Shown here one piece after another: positions 49,302-56,879 of a stretch of DNA of 64,000 nt. Below the pieces are notes generated by a model, which was not told the DNA's origin, did no database searches, and saw only the letters and a list, made by a program, of their open reading frames with translations. The DNA lies in assembly GCA_035550795.1 (NCBI GenBank), contig DASZOL010000008.1:62001-126000 (forward strand). Direction: 5' to 3'. Made by a program: the position numbers and the translations under genes. Source of the DNA: DASRDR01 sp035550795. GTDB taxonomy: Bacteria; Methylomirabilota; Methylomirabilia; Rokubacteriales; DASRDR01. Every line of letters begins with the position of its first letter. The first letter of the stretch is position 1.

Positions 49302-50207
49302 GTGAGCAAGGGAGAGATCGGCTTCGTCGGCCTCGGCCGGATGGGCTTCCCCATGGCGCGGAATCTCGCCCAGGCGGGCTACCGGGTCCACGTCCATGAC
49401 GTGCTGCCGCAGGCGATGCGCCGGGCGGCCGCCGTGACGGGCGTCACGGCGCATCCGTCAGCGCGCGACGTCGCGGCGGAGGCGAGCGTCGTCTTCACCG
49501 CGCTCCCGAACGACGCCATCGTGCGGGAGACCTACCTCGGCCCCGCGGGTCTCCTCGCCGGAGGCCGGGCGGGCCTGGTGACCTGCGACTGCTCCACCGT
49601 CAGCCCCGGCGCTACGCTCGAGGTCCACCAGGCGGCGAAGGCCCGGGCCATCCATCACCTCGACACCCCGATGCTCGGCTCCACGCCCCAGGCCGAGTCC
49701 GGCGAGATCTTCTTCATGGTCGGAGGCGACGAAGCGCAGATGCCGGCGATCCGGCCGCTCCTCGACGTGATGGGCCGGCTCACGATGTACGTGGGCCCCC
49801 CGGGCACGGGCAACCGGATCAAGCTCCTCCACAACGCGCTCGGCGCGGTGAACGCGGTCGCCGTCGCGGAGTCGCTCGCGCTCTGCGACGCGGTCGGCGT
49901 CGACCCGCGGACGTACTACGAAGTGGTGCAGAACGGGGGCGGGATGGCGTACTCGACGTACTTCGACCGGCGGGTGATGCGCGTCGTCGACGGGAACTAC
50001 GACCCGACGTTCACGCTGGAGCTCATGCTGAAGGACGTCACCCTCGCGGCCGACATGGCGGGCGAGCTGCTGGAAAAACTGCCGATCCTGCGCGAGACGC
50101 AGGCGGCTTACGCCGAGGGCGCGCGCCGCGGCTCCGCCGGCGAGGACTTCTCCGCGGTCACCCACGTCCTCGAGGACCGGCTGGGCCGCCGGCTGTTCGC
50201 GCGCTAG
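49302..50207 (+). CDS. 3-hydroxyisobutyrate dehydrogenase-family NAD(P)-dependent oxidoreductase
   Basis: Beta-hydroxyacid dehydrogenase, 301 residues from GTG 49302 behind an excellent aggaggag site. Cofactor motif GFVGLGRMGFPMARNL at the N-terminus. The substrate motif is DCSTVSPGATLEVHQAAKA, then LDTPMLGSTPQAESGEIFFMVGG, with the catalytic Lys in NRIKLLHNALGAVNAVA. The C-terminal all-helical domain is complete. Members include 3-hydroxyisobutyrate, tartronate-semialdehyde and 2-(hydroxymethyl)glutarate dehydrogenases; I cannot choose. Its last 50 bp overlap the 3' end of the convergent membrane-protein gene. Confidence 0.92.
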   Translation: MSKGEIGFVGLGRMGFPMARNLAQAGYRVHVHDVLPQAMRRAAAVTGVTAHPSARDVAAEASVVFTALPNDAIVRETYLGPAGLLAGGRAGLVTCDCSTVSPGATLEVHQAAKARAIHHLDTPMLGSTPQAESGEIFFMVGGDEAQMPAIRPLLDVMGRLTMYVGPPGTGNRIKLLHNALGAVNAVAVAESLALCDAVGVDPRTYYEVVQNGGGMAYSTYFDRRVMRVVDGNYDPTFTLELMLKDVTLAADMAGELLEKLPILRETQAAYAEGARRGSAGEDFSAVTHVLEDRLGRRLFAR

Positions 50208-51534
50208 CGGGCGGCTCCGGCGCCGCGCCCATGCGGACCAGGCGCGCAAGACGCCGCCTGAGCGAGGGGTGCATGCCCATGAGCAGGCCCTCGCGCTCGG
50301 CGAACGTCCCCTGCGAGGCGCGCTCCGTCGAGGGCCCCACGATGAAGAGGTGCGCGACCTCCTCGCCGCCCGGGATCACGGCCCCCGCGTCCCCCAGGCG
50401 GCGCAAGGCGCGGTAGAGCCCGTTCGGGTTCCGCGTCAGCTCGACCGCCGTCGCGTCCGACAGGTACCGGCGGCTCCGCCACAGGAGTCCCACCGGCAGG
50501 CTCGCGAACAGGAGCAGGAAGCCGGTGGCGGCGGTGGCGAGCGCGAGCAGCGCGAGGAGCGGCGGGCAGATGCGGACGAGGAGCCTCCCCGGCCGGCCGA
50601 AGTAGTCGTGGCCGAGGCCCGCGACCGGATCGTCCCCGCCGCTCCCGGCGCCGAAGTGCCGCCGGTGCTCGCGGAGGAGCTGGATCAGGGCCCGCGTCCG
50701 CTCGGCGCGCGCGTCGGGCGAGCGCCCGACGCGGACGAGAGGATACGTGAGCCACTGCCACGCGATCCGCCGGGGCCAGCGCGCGAACGGTGCCAGGATG
50801 ACGACGATGAGGAGCTCCAGCACGTAGAGCAGCGAGTGGATCTGCGCCGCCCCGCGGAGGTCGCCGTTGCCAATCGAGCCGATCAGGTGGGCGAGGAGCC
50901 CCTCGGTCGCCTCGCGATCGAGCTCGTCCAGGAGCCGCCGGCCGACCACCACGTAGCTCCGGGCAACCTCGGTCCCGACGGCGGCGGCGTTCGCCACCTG
51001 CGCGTCGAGCAGCCGCACCTCGGGCGGAGGGATCCCGGCGGCGATGGCCATCTCCTGGACGACGTTCACGAGCTGACGCTCCTCCAGGTCCGTGGGCGAC
51101 GGAGGCCGCGCGCCCATCGCGAGAAGCGCGTGTCCCACCCCTGCCGCCAGCCACACGGATCGGACGGTGAGCCAGCACACCAGGGGCAGGAGCAGGCCGA
51201 TCGCCCAGATCGCCTCGCCCGCCCCGGGCAGGAGCCCCGGGAGGCCGGCCACCATGCCGAGCGGAGCGAGGCCGACGTCCCAGATCGGTTCCGCAAGGCC
51301 GGCCGTCGCGGGGCTCAGGAGGGCGAGCGCGCCGATGGCGAGGAAGAGCAGCGCGGGCACGAAGACGAGGGCGAAGAGGACCAGGAACACGTTGGCGACG
51401 AAGCCGACCGCCGACAGGAACCCGCACCCGCCCACGACCAGCGCGTAGGCGAGCGTGAGACGCCACGTCGCCCGACGGTTACGGGCCTGGAACTCGAGGA
51501 ACGTGGTGCGGTCCGCCGGACGCGTCTCGGCCAT
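50158..51534 (-). CDS. M48-type peptidase homologue lacking the zinc site
   Basis: Membrane protein of 458 residues (ATG 51532-51534; an in-frame ATG at 51568-51570 is possible). Several helices (residues 15-150) precede a soluble domain laid out like the M48/HtpX protease domain: QEMAIAAGIPPPEVRLLDAQVANAAAVGTE, VVVGRRLLDELDREATEGLLAHLIGS. At the place of the zinc-binding HExxH, residues 216-220 read HLIGS, so the catalytic Glu and second His are missing. Near residue 355 the third ligand is gone too (RRYLSDATAVEL, where active members have Glu before YLADA). It probably has a non-catalytic role, but the family fold seems kept. Confidence 0.75.
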   Translation of the reverse strand: MAETRPADRTTFLEFQARNRRATWRLTLAYALVVGGCGFLSAVGFVANVFLVLFALVFVPALLFLAIGALALLSPATAGLAEPIWDVGLAPLGMVAGLPGLLPGAGEAIWAIGLLLPLVCWLTVRSVWLAAGVGHALLAMGARPPSPTDLEERQLVNVVQEMAIAAGIPPPEVRLLDAQVANAAAVGTEVARSYVVVGRRLLDELDREATEGLLAHLIGSIGNGDLRGAAQIHSLLYVLELLIVVILAPFARWPRRIAWQWLTYPLVRVGRSPDARAERTRALIQLLREHRRHFGAGSGGDDPVAGLGHDYFGRPGRLLVRICPPLLALLALATAATGFLLLFASLPVGLLWRSRRYLSDATAVELTRNPNGLYRALRRLGDAGAVIPGGEEVAHLFIVGPSTERASQGTFAEREGLLMGMHPSLRRRLARLVRMGAAPEPPASARTAGGPAGPRGRG

Positions 51535-51638
51535 GTCGGGCTGGGCGATGATCGCGCCGGCCGCCGACATCGCGCAACCCATGCACCGGGGCGGGCACGG
51601 TGCCCGCTGGCGCGCGCGGCGCACGGCGGTGATGCACG

Positions 51639-51647
51639 TGCTACCCT
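51639..51647 (+). promoter_or_regulatory. extended -10 upstream of rluA
   Basis: TGC followed by TACCCT, 36 bp before the ATG at 51684. No convincing -35 and no clear Shine-Dalgarno site. Confidence 0.35.
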
Positions 51648-51683
51648 CGAAGCGCGACGCCCCCGATCGCCACCATCAAGTCG

Positions 51684-52697
51684 ATGACCACGCCGCCGAC
51701 CACGATCCTGGCCCGCCTCCGCGACGAGTTCCCCGACTCGTCCAACCGCCGGCTGCGCGCCTGGCTCGTCGCCGGCCGCGTGCGGGCGGCGGGCCAGATC
51801 GTGCGCGATCCGCGCACGCCCGTCGCCGCCACCGAACCGGTCACCCTCGGACCGCCCCCGCCGCCCGCCCTGGCCGCGCCGCTCCGCCTCGTTCACGAGG
51901 ACGCGGCGCTCCTCGTGATCGAGAAACCGCCGGGGCTCCTCACGATCGGCACCGAGCACGAGCGGGAGCGCACGGCCTACCGCCTGGTCTGGGCGTATCT
52001 CCGGGGCGCGCGGCCGCCGCGCCGGCCGTTCATCGTCCACCGGCTCGACCGCGAGACCTCCGGGCTCCTGGTCGTGGCGAAGACCCCCGAGGCGAAGCAG
52101 CGACTCCAGATGCAGTTCGCCGCGGGCAGCGCGGAGCGCCGGTACGTCGCGATCGTGGAGGGCGTGGTGGCGGCAGACGAGGGAACGCTCCGGGACGTCC
52201 TCGTCGAGGACCGCTCGCTCCGCGTCCGCCCCGCCGACCCGAGCCGCCCCCTGCCCCGCACGGGGCGGGCGCGCGTCGCGATCACCCGGTACCGCGTGAT
52301 CGAGCGGTGGGCGGACGTGACCCGCGTGTCGCTCCGCCTCGGCACGGGCCGGCGCCACCAGATCCGCGTCCAGCTGGCCAGGCTCGGCCACCCGGTCGTC
52401 GGGGACCGTCGTCATGGCGCGCGCCGGGACCCGCTTCACCGCCTGTGCTTGCATGCCACTCGCCTCGGCTTCCGCCATCCGGAGACCGGCGCCGCCGTCG
52501 GGTTCGACAGTGCGCCCCCGGCCGCCTTCGCCGAGATCGGGCAGCGGCCGGGGCGGCCGCCCGTCCCCACTCCTGCTCCTTCTCCTCGTGGCCCCGAGCA
52601 TGGACGGGGCAACGTCCGCCGCCGGCCCGGGCGGCCAGGCCCGAGGCCGCCGGCCCCTGCCTCGCCTCCGGCGCGGCCGCGGCGACCACCGCGTTGA
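51684..52697 (+). CDS. RluA-family pseudouridine synthase
   Basis: Pseudouridine synthase acting on rRNA or tRNA, 337 residues from ATG 51684. An S4-like RNA-binding N-terminus (ILARLRDEFPDSSNRRLRAWLVAGRVRAAGQ) precedes the catalytic domain, whose HRLDRETSG motif carries the catalytic Asp at residue 122. Other family blocks are LLVIEKPPGLLT, RRYVAIVEG and RLGTGRRHQIRVQLARLGHPVVGD. The last 55 or so residues are almost only Pro, Arg, Ala and Gly and have no counterpart in RluA, so they are probably an extension made by loss of an earlier stop. Which RNA position is modified cannot be told. Confidence 0.9.
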   Translation: MTTPPTTILARLRDEFPDSSNRRLRAWLVAGRVRAAGQIVRDPRTPVAATEPVTLGPPPPPALAAPLRLVHEDAALLVIEKPPGLLTIGTEHERERTAYRLVWAYLRGARPPRRPFIVHRLDRETSGLLVVAKTPEAKQRLQMQFAAGSAERRYVAIVEGVVAADEGTLRDVLVEDRSLRVRPADPSRPLPRTGRARVAITRYRVIERWADVTRVSLRLGTGRRHQIRVQLARLGHPVVGDRRHGARRDPLHRLCLHATRLGFRHPETGAAVGFDSAPPAAFAEIGQRPGRPPVPTPAPSPRGPEHGRGNVRRRPGRPGPRPPAPASPPARPRRPPR

Positions 52698-52721
52698 CCC
52701 GCCGTCCCCCCTCCGCTACCC
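52693..52721 (+). promoter_or_regulatory. promoter of the class IV aminotransferase gene
   Basis: -35 TTGACC (52693-52698), 17-bp spacer and -10 TACCCT (52716-52721). It straddles the 3' end of the rluA-type gene. A good aggagg site precedes the ATG at 52786. Confidence 0.5.
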
Positions 52722-52785
52722 TCTCGGGCGGGCGCTGGCGGAAGCCGCCGCCCCTACCCCACGACGGACGGCAGGAGGATCGGCC

Positions 52786-53715
52786 ATGGCGCAGGCGGCA
52801 GGCGAGCGAGTCGCGTACTTCAACGGCCGGATCGTTCCCGAGCGCGACGTGCGGATCCCGTTCCGCGATCGCGGCTTCAAGTACGGCGACGCGGTGTTCG
52901 ACACGACGCGGACATTCGGGCACCGGATCTTCCGGCTGAAGGAGCACCTGGAGCGCCTCTATCGCTCGCTGCGCTACCTGCGCATCGACCCGGGCATCGG
53001 CGTCCAGGATCTCCAGCGCATCACCGAGGAGGTCCTCGACCGGAACCTCCCACTGCTCGAGCCGGACGACGACTACTGGGTCACCCAGCGGGTGACCCGG
53101 GGTCTCGATCCCTCCGACCGCGCCGTCTTCGGGCAGTCGGGGCCGACCGTCATCGTCGAGTGCCTGCCGCTGCCGCTGCGCGAGCGGGCCAGCCTCTACC
53201 GGGACGGGATCCGCGTCGTCGTGCCGTCCGTGAGGCGCGCAGCTCCCGACAGCCTCAGCGCCCGCACCAAGACGAACAACTACCTGAACGTGGTCCTGGG
53301 GGACCTCGAGGCCAAGGCCCGCGACCCCGAGGCGTGGGCGATCCTGCTCGACGTCAACGGCAACCTGGCGGAAGGGATCGGAAGCAACGTGTTCCTCGTC
53401 CGGGACGGCGCGATCTACACGCCGAGGGAGCAGTTCGTCCTCCCCGGGATCAGCCGCGAGACGGCGATCGAGCTCGCGCGCCAGCTCGGGATCACGGTCC
53501 ACGAGCGCGATGTCGACCTCTTCGACGCGTACAACGCCGACGAGGCCTTCCTCACCTCGACCAGCCTCTGCGTCTGCCCCGTGCGGAGCTTCAACGGGGT
53601 GGAGCCGCGAGCGGGGCAGGTCCCGGGGCCCGTCACCCAGCGCGTCATCGAGGCCTACTGCCGGATGGTCGATTACGACTTCGTCGCCCAGTACCTGAAG
53701 CGGCTCGAGCGATAG
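52786..53715 (+). CDS. class IV (branched-chain/D-amino acid type) aminotransferase
   Basis: Fold-type IV PLP aminotransferase, 309 residues from ATG 52786 with a strong aggagg site. The N-terminal YFNGRIVPERDVRIPFRDRGFKYGDAVFDTTRTF is typical of the group. PLP Lys162 lies in ARTKTNNYLN. The Glu that binds the pyridine nitrogen is in LAEGIGSNVFLV, and LPGISRETAIELARQLG and TSTSLCVCPV complete the cofactor site. The specificity loop does not match well-known IlvE, D-amino acid transaminase or aminodeoxychorismate lyase, so no symbol is given. It is followed after 7 bp by a proline iminopeptidase gene. Confidence 0.92.
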   Translation: MAQAAGERVAYFNGRIVPERDVRIPFRDRGFKYGDAVFDTTRTFGHRIFRLKEHLERLYRSLRYLRIDPGIGVQDLQRITEEVLDRNLPLLEPDDDYWVTQRVTRGLDPSDRAVFGQSGPTVIVECLPLPLRERASLYRDGIRVVVPSVRRAAPDSLSARTKTNNYLNVVLGDLEAKARDPEAWAILLDVNGNLAEGIGSNVFLVRDGAIYTPREQFVLPGISRETAIELARQLGITVHERDVDLFDAYNADEAFLTSTSLCVCPVRSFNGVEPRAGQVPGPVTQRVIEAYCRMVDYDFVAQYLKRLER

Positions 53716-53722
53716 CTTGCTT

Positions 53723-54673
53723 ATGCGCGAGCTGTACCCGGAGATCGAGCCGTACCAGCAGGGGCACCTCAAGGTCTCCCCGGTCCACGAGCTCTACGTC
53801 GAGCAGAGCGGGAATCCGGACGGCCAGCCCGTCGTGTTCGTGCACGGGGGCCCGGGGGGAGGGACCGAGCCGCAGCAGCGCCGGTTCTTCGACCCGGCCG
53901 CGTACCGGATCGTCCTCTTCGACCAGCGCGGCGCGGGGAAAAGCCGGCCCTACGCCTCCCTCGAGGACAACACGACCTGGCACCTCGTGGCCGACATGGA
54001 GCGTATCCGCCAGGAGCTCGGGATCGAGCGCTGGGTCGTCTTCGGAGGCTCGTGGGGCAGCACGCTCGGGCTCGCCTACGCGGAGACCCACCCGGAGCGC
54101 GTGCGCGGGCTGATCCTCCGCGGCATCTTCCTGGTCCGGCCCATGGAGATCAGGTGGTTCTACCAGGAGGGCGCGAGCTTCGTGTACCCCGATGCCTGGG
54201 AGGCGTATCTCGAGCCCATCCCGGCCGAGGAGCGAGGCGACCTCGTCCAGGCCTACTACCGGCGGCTGACGAGCGCGGACCCGGCCGTCCGGGCGCGGGC
54301 GGCGCGCGCCTGGAGCGTCTGGGAGGGCTCGACGAGCAAGCTCCACCCGGACCCGAAGCTGATCGCCCGGTTCGGCGGCGACGCCTTCGCGGAGGCGTTC
54401 GCGCGGATCGAGTGCCACTACTTCGCCCACGGGTCGTTCCTGCGGCATCCGGACCAGCTGCTCGACGACGTCGCGCGGATCCGGCACCTTCCGGGCGTGA
54501 TCATCCAGGGGCGCTACGACGTCGTCTGCCCGATGGTCTCGGCCTGGGAGCTTCACCATCGCTGGCCGGAGGCGGAGTTCCACGTCGTCCCCGACGCCGG
54601 GCACTCGGCGCTGGAGCCGGGCACCGTCGACCGCCTCGTGACGGCCGCCGACCGCTTCCGGACCCTGCCCTGA
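53723..54673 (+). CDS. pip: proline iminopeptidase
   Basis: Alpha/beta-hydrolase (peptidase family S33) that removes N-terminal proline from peptides, 316 residues from ATG 53723. The oxyanion-hole motif HGGPGGGTEPQQRRFFDP is classic. The nucleophile is Ser110 in GGSWGSTLGLAYAETHP. The acid is likely the Asp in GRYDVVCPM and the base the His in DAGHSALEPG. The EIRWFYQEGASFVYPDAWEAY cap-domain segment is also typical. The gene begins 7 bp after the aminotransferase, so they share a transcript. Confidence 0.95.
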   Translation: MRELYPEIEPYQQGHLKVSPVHELYVEQSGNPDGQPVVFVHGGPGGGTEPQQRRFFDPAAYRIVLFDQRGAGKSRPYASLEDNTTWHLVADMERIRQELGIERWVVFGGSWGSTLGLAYAETHPERVRGLILRGIFLVRPMEIRWFYQEGASFVYPDAWEAYLEPIPAEERGDLVQAYYRRLTSADPAVRARAARAWSVWEGSTSKLHPDPKLIARFGGDAFAEAFARIECHYFAHGSFLRHPDQLLDDVARIRHLPGVIIQGRYDVVCPMVSAWELHHRWPEAEFHVVPDAGHSALEPGTVDRLVTAADRFRTLP

Positions 54674-54795
54674 AGCCCAGGGGCGAGGCGTCGTGTCGGG
54701 TCCCGCCGATCCCCGAGCCTGGTCGCCTGCGGTTCCCGCCCGTCCCAGAACGTCAGACGCCGACCGGAGCTCTTCGGCGCGGAGGCGCGTACTCC

Positions 54796-56679
54796 ATGAG
54801 TGAGCGACGTCGATTCCTGGCCCTGTTCGTGGTTCTCACGCTGGCGGCCTGCGCGGGCCCCGCCAGCGCGCCGGAGCGCCCGGCCTTCGAGCTCCAGATC
54901 CTGCACAGCTCGGACAACGAGTCCGGCTTCGTGGACCCGATCACGCTCGAGCCGAAGATCCTCCACTACGCGGCGCTCGCCGCGGGGCTCCGGAGCCTCG
55001 CGCCCGCGGGCGGCCGGAACTCGATCCACGTGACCGCCGGCGACCACACGCTGCCGGGACCCTTCTACCGGGCCGCGGCGGAGGTCCCGTCGCTGGGCGC
55101 GCCCGGCATGGCCGACATTGCCTTCTTCAACGCGATGCAGCTGACCGCCAACGGCATGGGCAACCACGAGTTCGACGGCGGGATCGACGACTTCGCCCGC
55201 ATGCTGGCCGCCGCCCGGTACCCCTTCATCTCGGCCAACCTCGACTTCAGCCGCGTCGCCCTCAAGTCGGGAACGCCCCCCATTCGCACGGGGAAGGACG
55301 GCGGCAGCGCGGCCGAGAACGCGGGCCGCGTCGTCAAGAGCGCGTACGTGGAGGTCGGCGGCCAGAAGATCGGGTACATCGGCCGGGCGCCGGCGGACTT
55401 CTTCAACATCATCGCCCGGCCGAGCGAGACCACGCCGGGCCTCGACTTCGTCGGCGGCCGCAACGCGACCAACCAGCAGCCCCTCGTGCCGGCGCTGCGC
55501 CAGGTGCTCGAGCAGGTCGCGCTCCTCGAAGCTCAGGGCGTCAACAAGATCCTCCTCGTGGACCACGCGCAGGACTTCACCGGCGACTCCCTGTCCACGA
55601 GAGACCTCCACGGCGTCGACGTGATCATCACCGCGGGCTCGACCGGCTTCACCGCCCGCGCGGAGGCCAACGGCCCGTTCAGCAAGCTGCGTCCGGGAGA
55701 CCGCGCCCTCGGCGAGTACCCCGTCCGCCGGACGGACCGCGACGGTCACCCGGTCCTGGTCGTCAACAGCGATCAGCTCTACCGGTACATCGGCCACCTG
55801 ATCGTGGGATTCGACGCGGCCGGCCGGGTGGTCTCGGTCGATCCGCGCAGCGGGCCGGTAGCGACCACCCAGGAAGCGGTGGCGGAGGTGGCGCGGCTGA
55901 CCGGTCGCCCGGCCAGTCCGCCCGCGGACGTCCAGCGTGTCTTCGAGGAGCTCCGGCGCACCCCGCTCATCGCGCGCCTCGTGCGCGTGGTCGGCGAGAC
56001 GGGGACGCGGCTGAACGGCGAGCGGGCCGACGTCCGGACCCGCGAGACGAACCTCGGTCGCCTGGTGGCCGACTCCGTCCTCTGGCTCGCCCGGACGCGC
56101 GTGCCCCAGACCGACCTCGCGCTCGCGAACGGCGGCGGAATCCGGGGCTCCATTCCCGCCCCTCAGATCACCGGGTTCACGGTGGCCACCGCGCTCGCGT
56201 TCGACAACACGCACGCGATCGCCGAGGTGACGGCCGCCGGGCTCCTCGCGGCGATGGAGAACGCCGTGAGCCGCCTCCCCGCTTCGGACGGCCGGTTCCC
56301 CCAGCTGGCCGGGGCCTACCTCGAGTACGACCCGGCACGACCGGGCCTGTCCGACCGTCCCACGCTGTCGATGCCCTCCCGCGTCAAGACGCTCCGGGTC
56401 CAGCGCGCGGGCGGGGCCACGGACACCGTCGTCGAGAACTTCACTCTGGTGGGGGACCCTGCCCGGCAGTTCGCGCTGGCGACCAACGAGTTCCTGATGG
56501 GCGGGGGCGACGGCTACACCGCGTTGAAGGCCGCATCGGAGGGCCCGGGGGCCCGGAAGCTGACCCTGCCGGAGCGCGAGCAGCAGACCCTGATCGACTA
56601 CATCACCCTGGCGCTCGGGCGGCGCGTCGACCTCCCCGATCCGGTCAGCACGCCCCGCATCGTCCGCGTCGGCGGGTAG
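54796..56679 (+). CDS. 5'-nucleotidase family lipoprotein
   Basis: Secreted metallophosphatase, 627 residues from ATG 54796. A lipoprotein signal ends at LTLAACAG, with lipidated Cys19. The calcineurin-like domain has ILHSSDNES in place of the usual DxH (the typical His is not seen), then the GNHEFD signature and VDHAQDF. The C-terminal 5'-nucleotidase domain (from about residue 400) carries ETNLGRLVADSV, ANGGGIRGSIPAPQ and NEFLMGGGDGYTAL. UshA-like enzymes of this type hydrolyse nucleotides or UDP-sugars in the periplasm. Changes in the first metal-site motif leave exact activity open. Confidence 0.9.
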   Translation: MSERRRFLALFVVLTLAACAGPASAPERPAFELQILHSSDNESGFVDPITLEPKILHYAALAAGLRSLAPAGGRNSIHVTAGDHTLPGPFYRAAAEVPSLGAPGMADIAFFNAMQLTANGMGNHEFDGGIDDFARMLAAARYPFISANLDFSRVALKSGTPPIRTGKDGGSAAENAGRVVKSAYVEVGGQKIGYIGRAPADFFNIIARPSETTPGLDFVGGRNATNQQPLVPALRQVLEQVALLEAQGVNKILLVDHAQDFTGDSLSTRDLHGVDVIITAGSTGFTARAEANGPFSKLRPGDRALGEYPVRRTDRDGHPVLVVNSDQLYRYIGHLIVGFDAAGRVVSVDPRSGPVATTQEAVAEVARLTGRPASPPADVQRVFEELRRTPLIARLVRVVGETGTRLNGERADVRTRETNLGRLVADSVLWLARTRVPQTDLALANGGGIRGSIPAPQITGFTVATALAFDNTHAIAEVTAAGLLAAMENAVSRLPASDGRFPQLAGAYLEYDPARPGLSDRPTLSMPSRVKTLRVQRAGGATDTVVENFTLVGDPARQFALATNEFLMGGGDGYTALKAASEGPGARKLTLPEREQQTLIDYITLALGRRVDLPDPVSTPRIVRVGG

Positions 56680-56722
56680 CGGCGAGCGAGCGACACCGGC
56701 CCACGGGCCGCCGTCGAGGTCG

Positions 56723-56752
56723 TTGACACTGCCGCGCGGCCGCTCCTACACT
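56723..56752 (+). promoter_or_regulatory. strong promoter of the cyclase / FecR-TPR-barrel unit
   Basis: Perfect -35 TTGACA (56723-56728), 18-bp spacer and -10 TACACT (56747-56752). Transcription would start at about 56759, leaving a leader of about 120 nt before the cyclase ATG. Confidence 0.65.
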
Positions 56753-56879
56753 CGCTCCGAGCGCGCGACACGGCGCCGCGGGGGCGTCCCGGCCGATGGT
56801 GGGTCGAACCGGCGACGGTGCGGTCGCGGGGGGGCCTCCCGGATGCCCGGGACGCTGTCGGGAGGGGTAAGAGACGACG

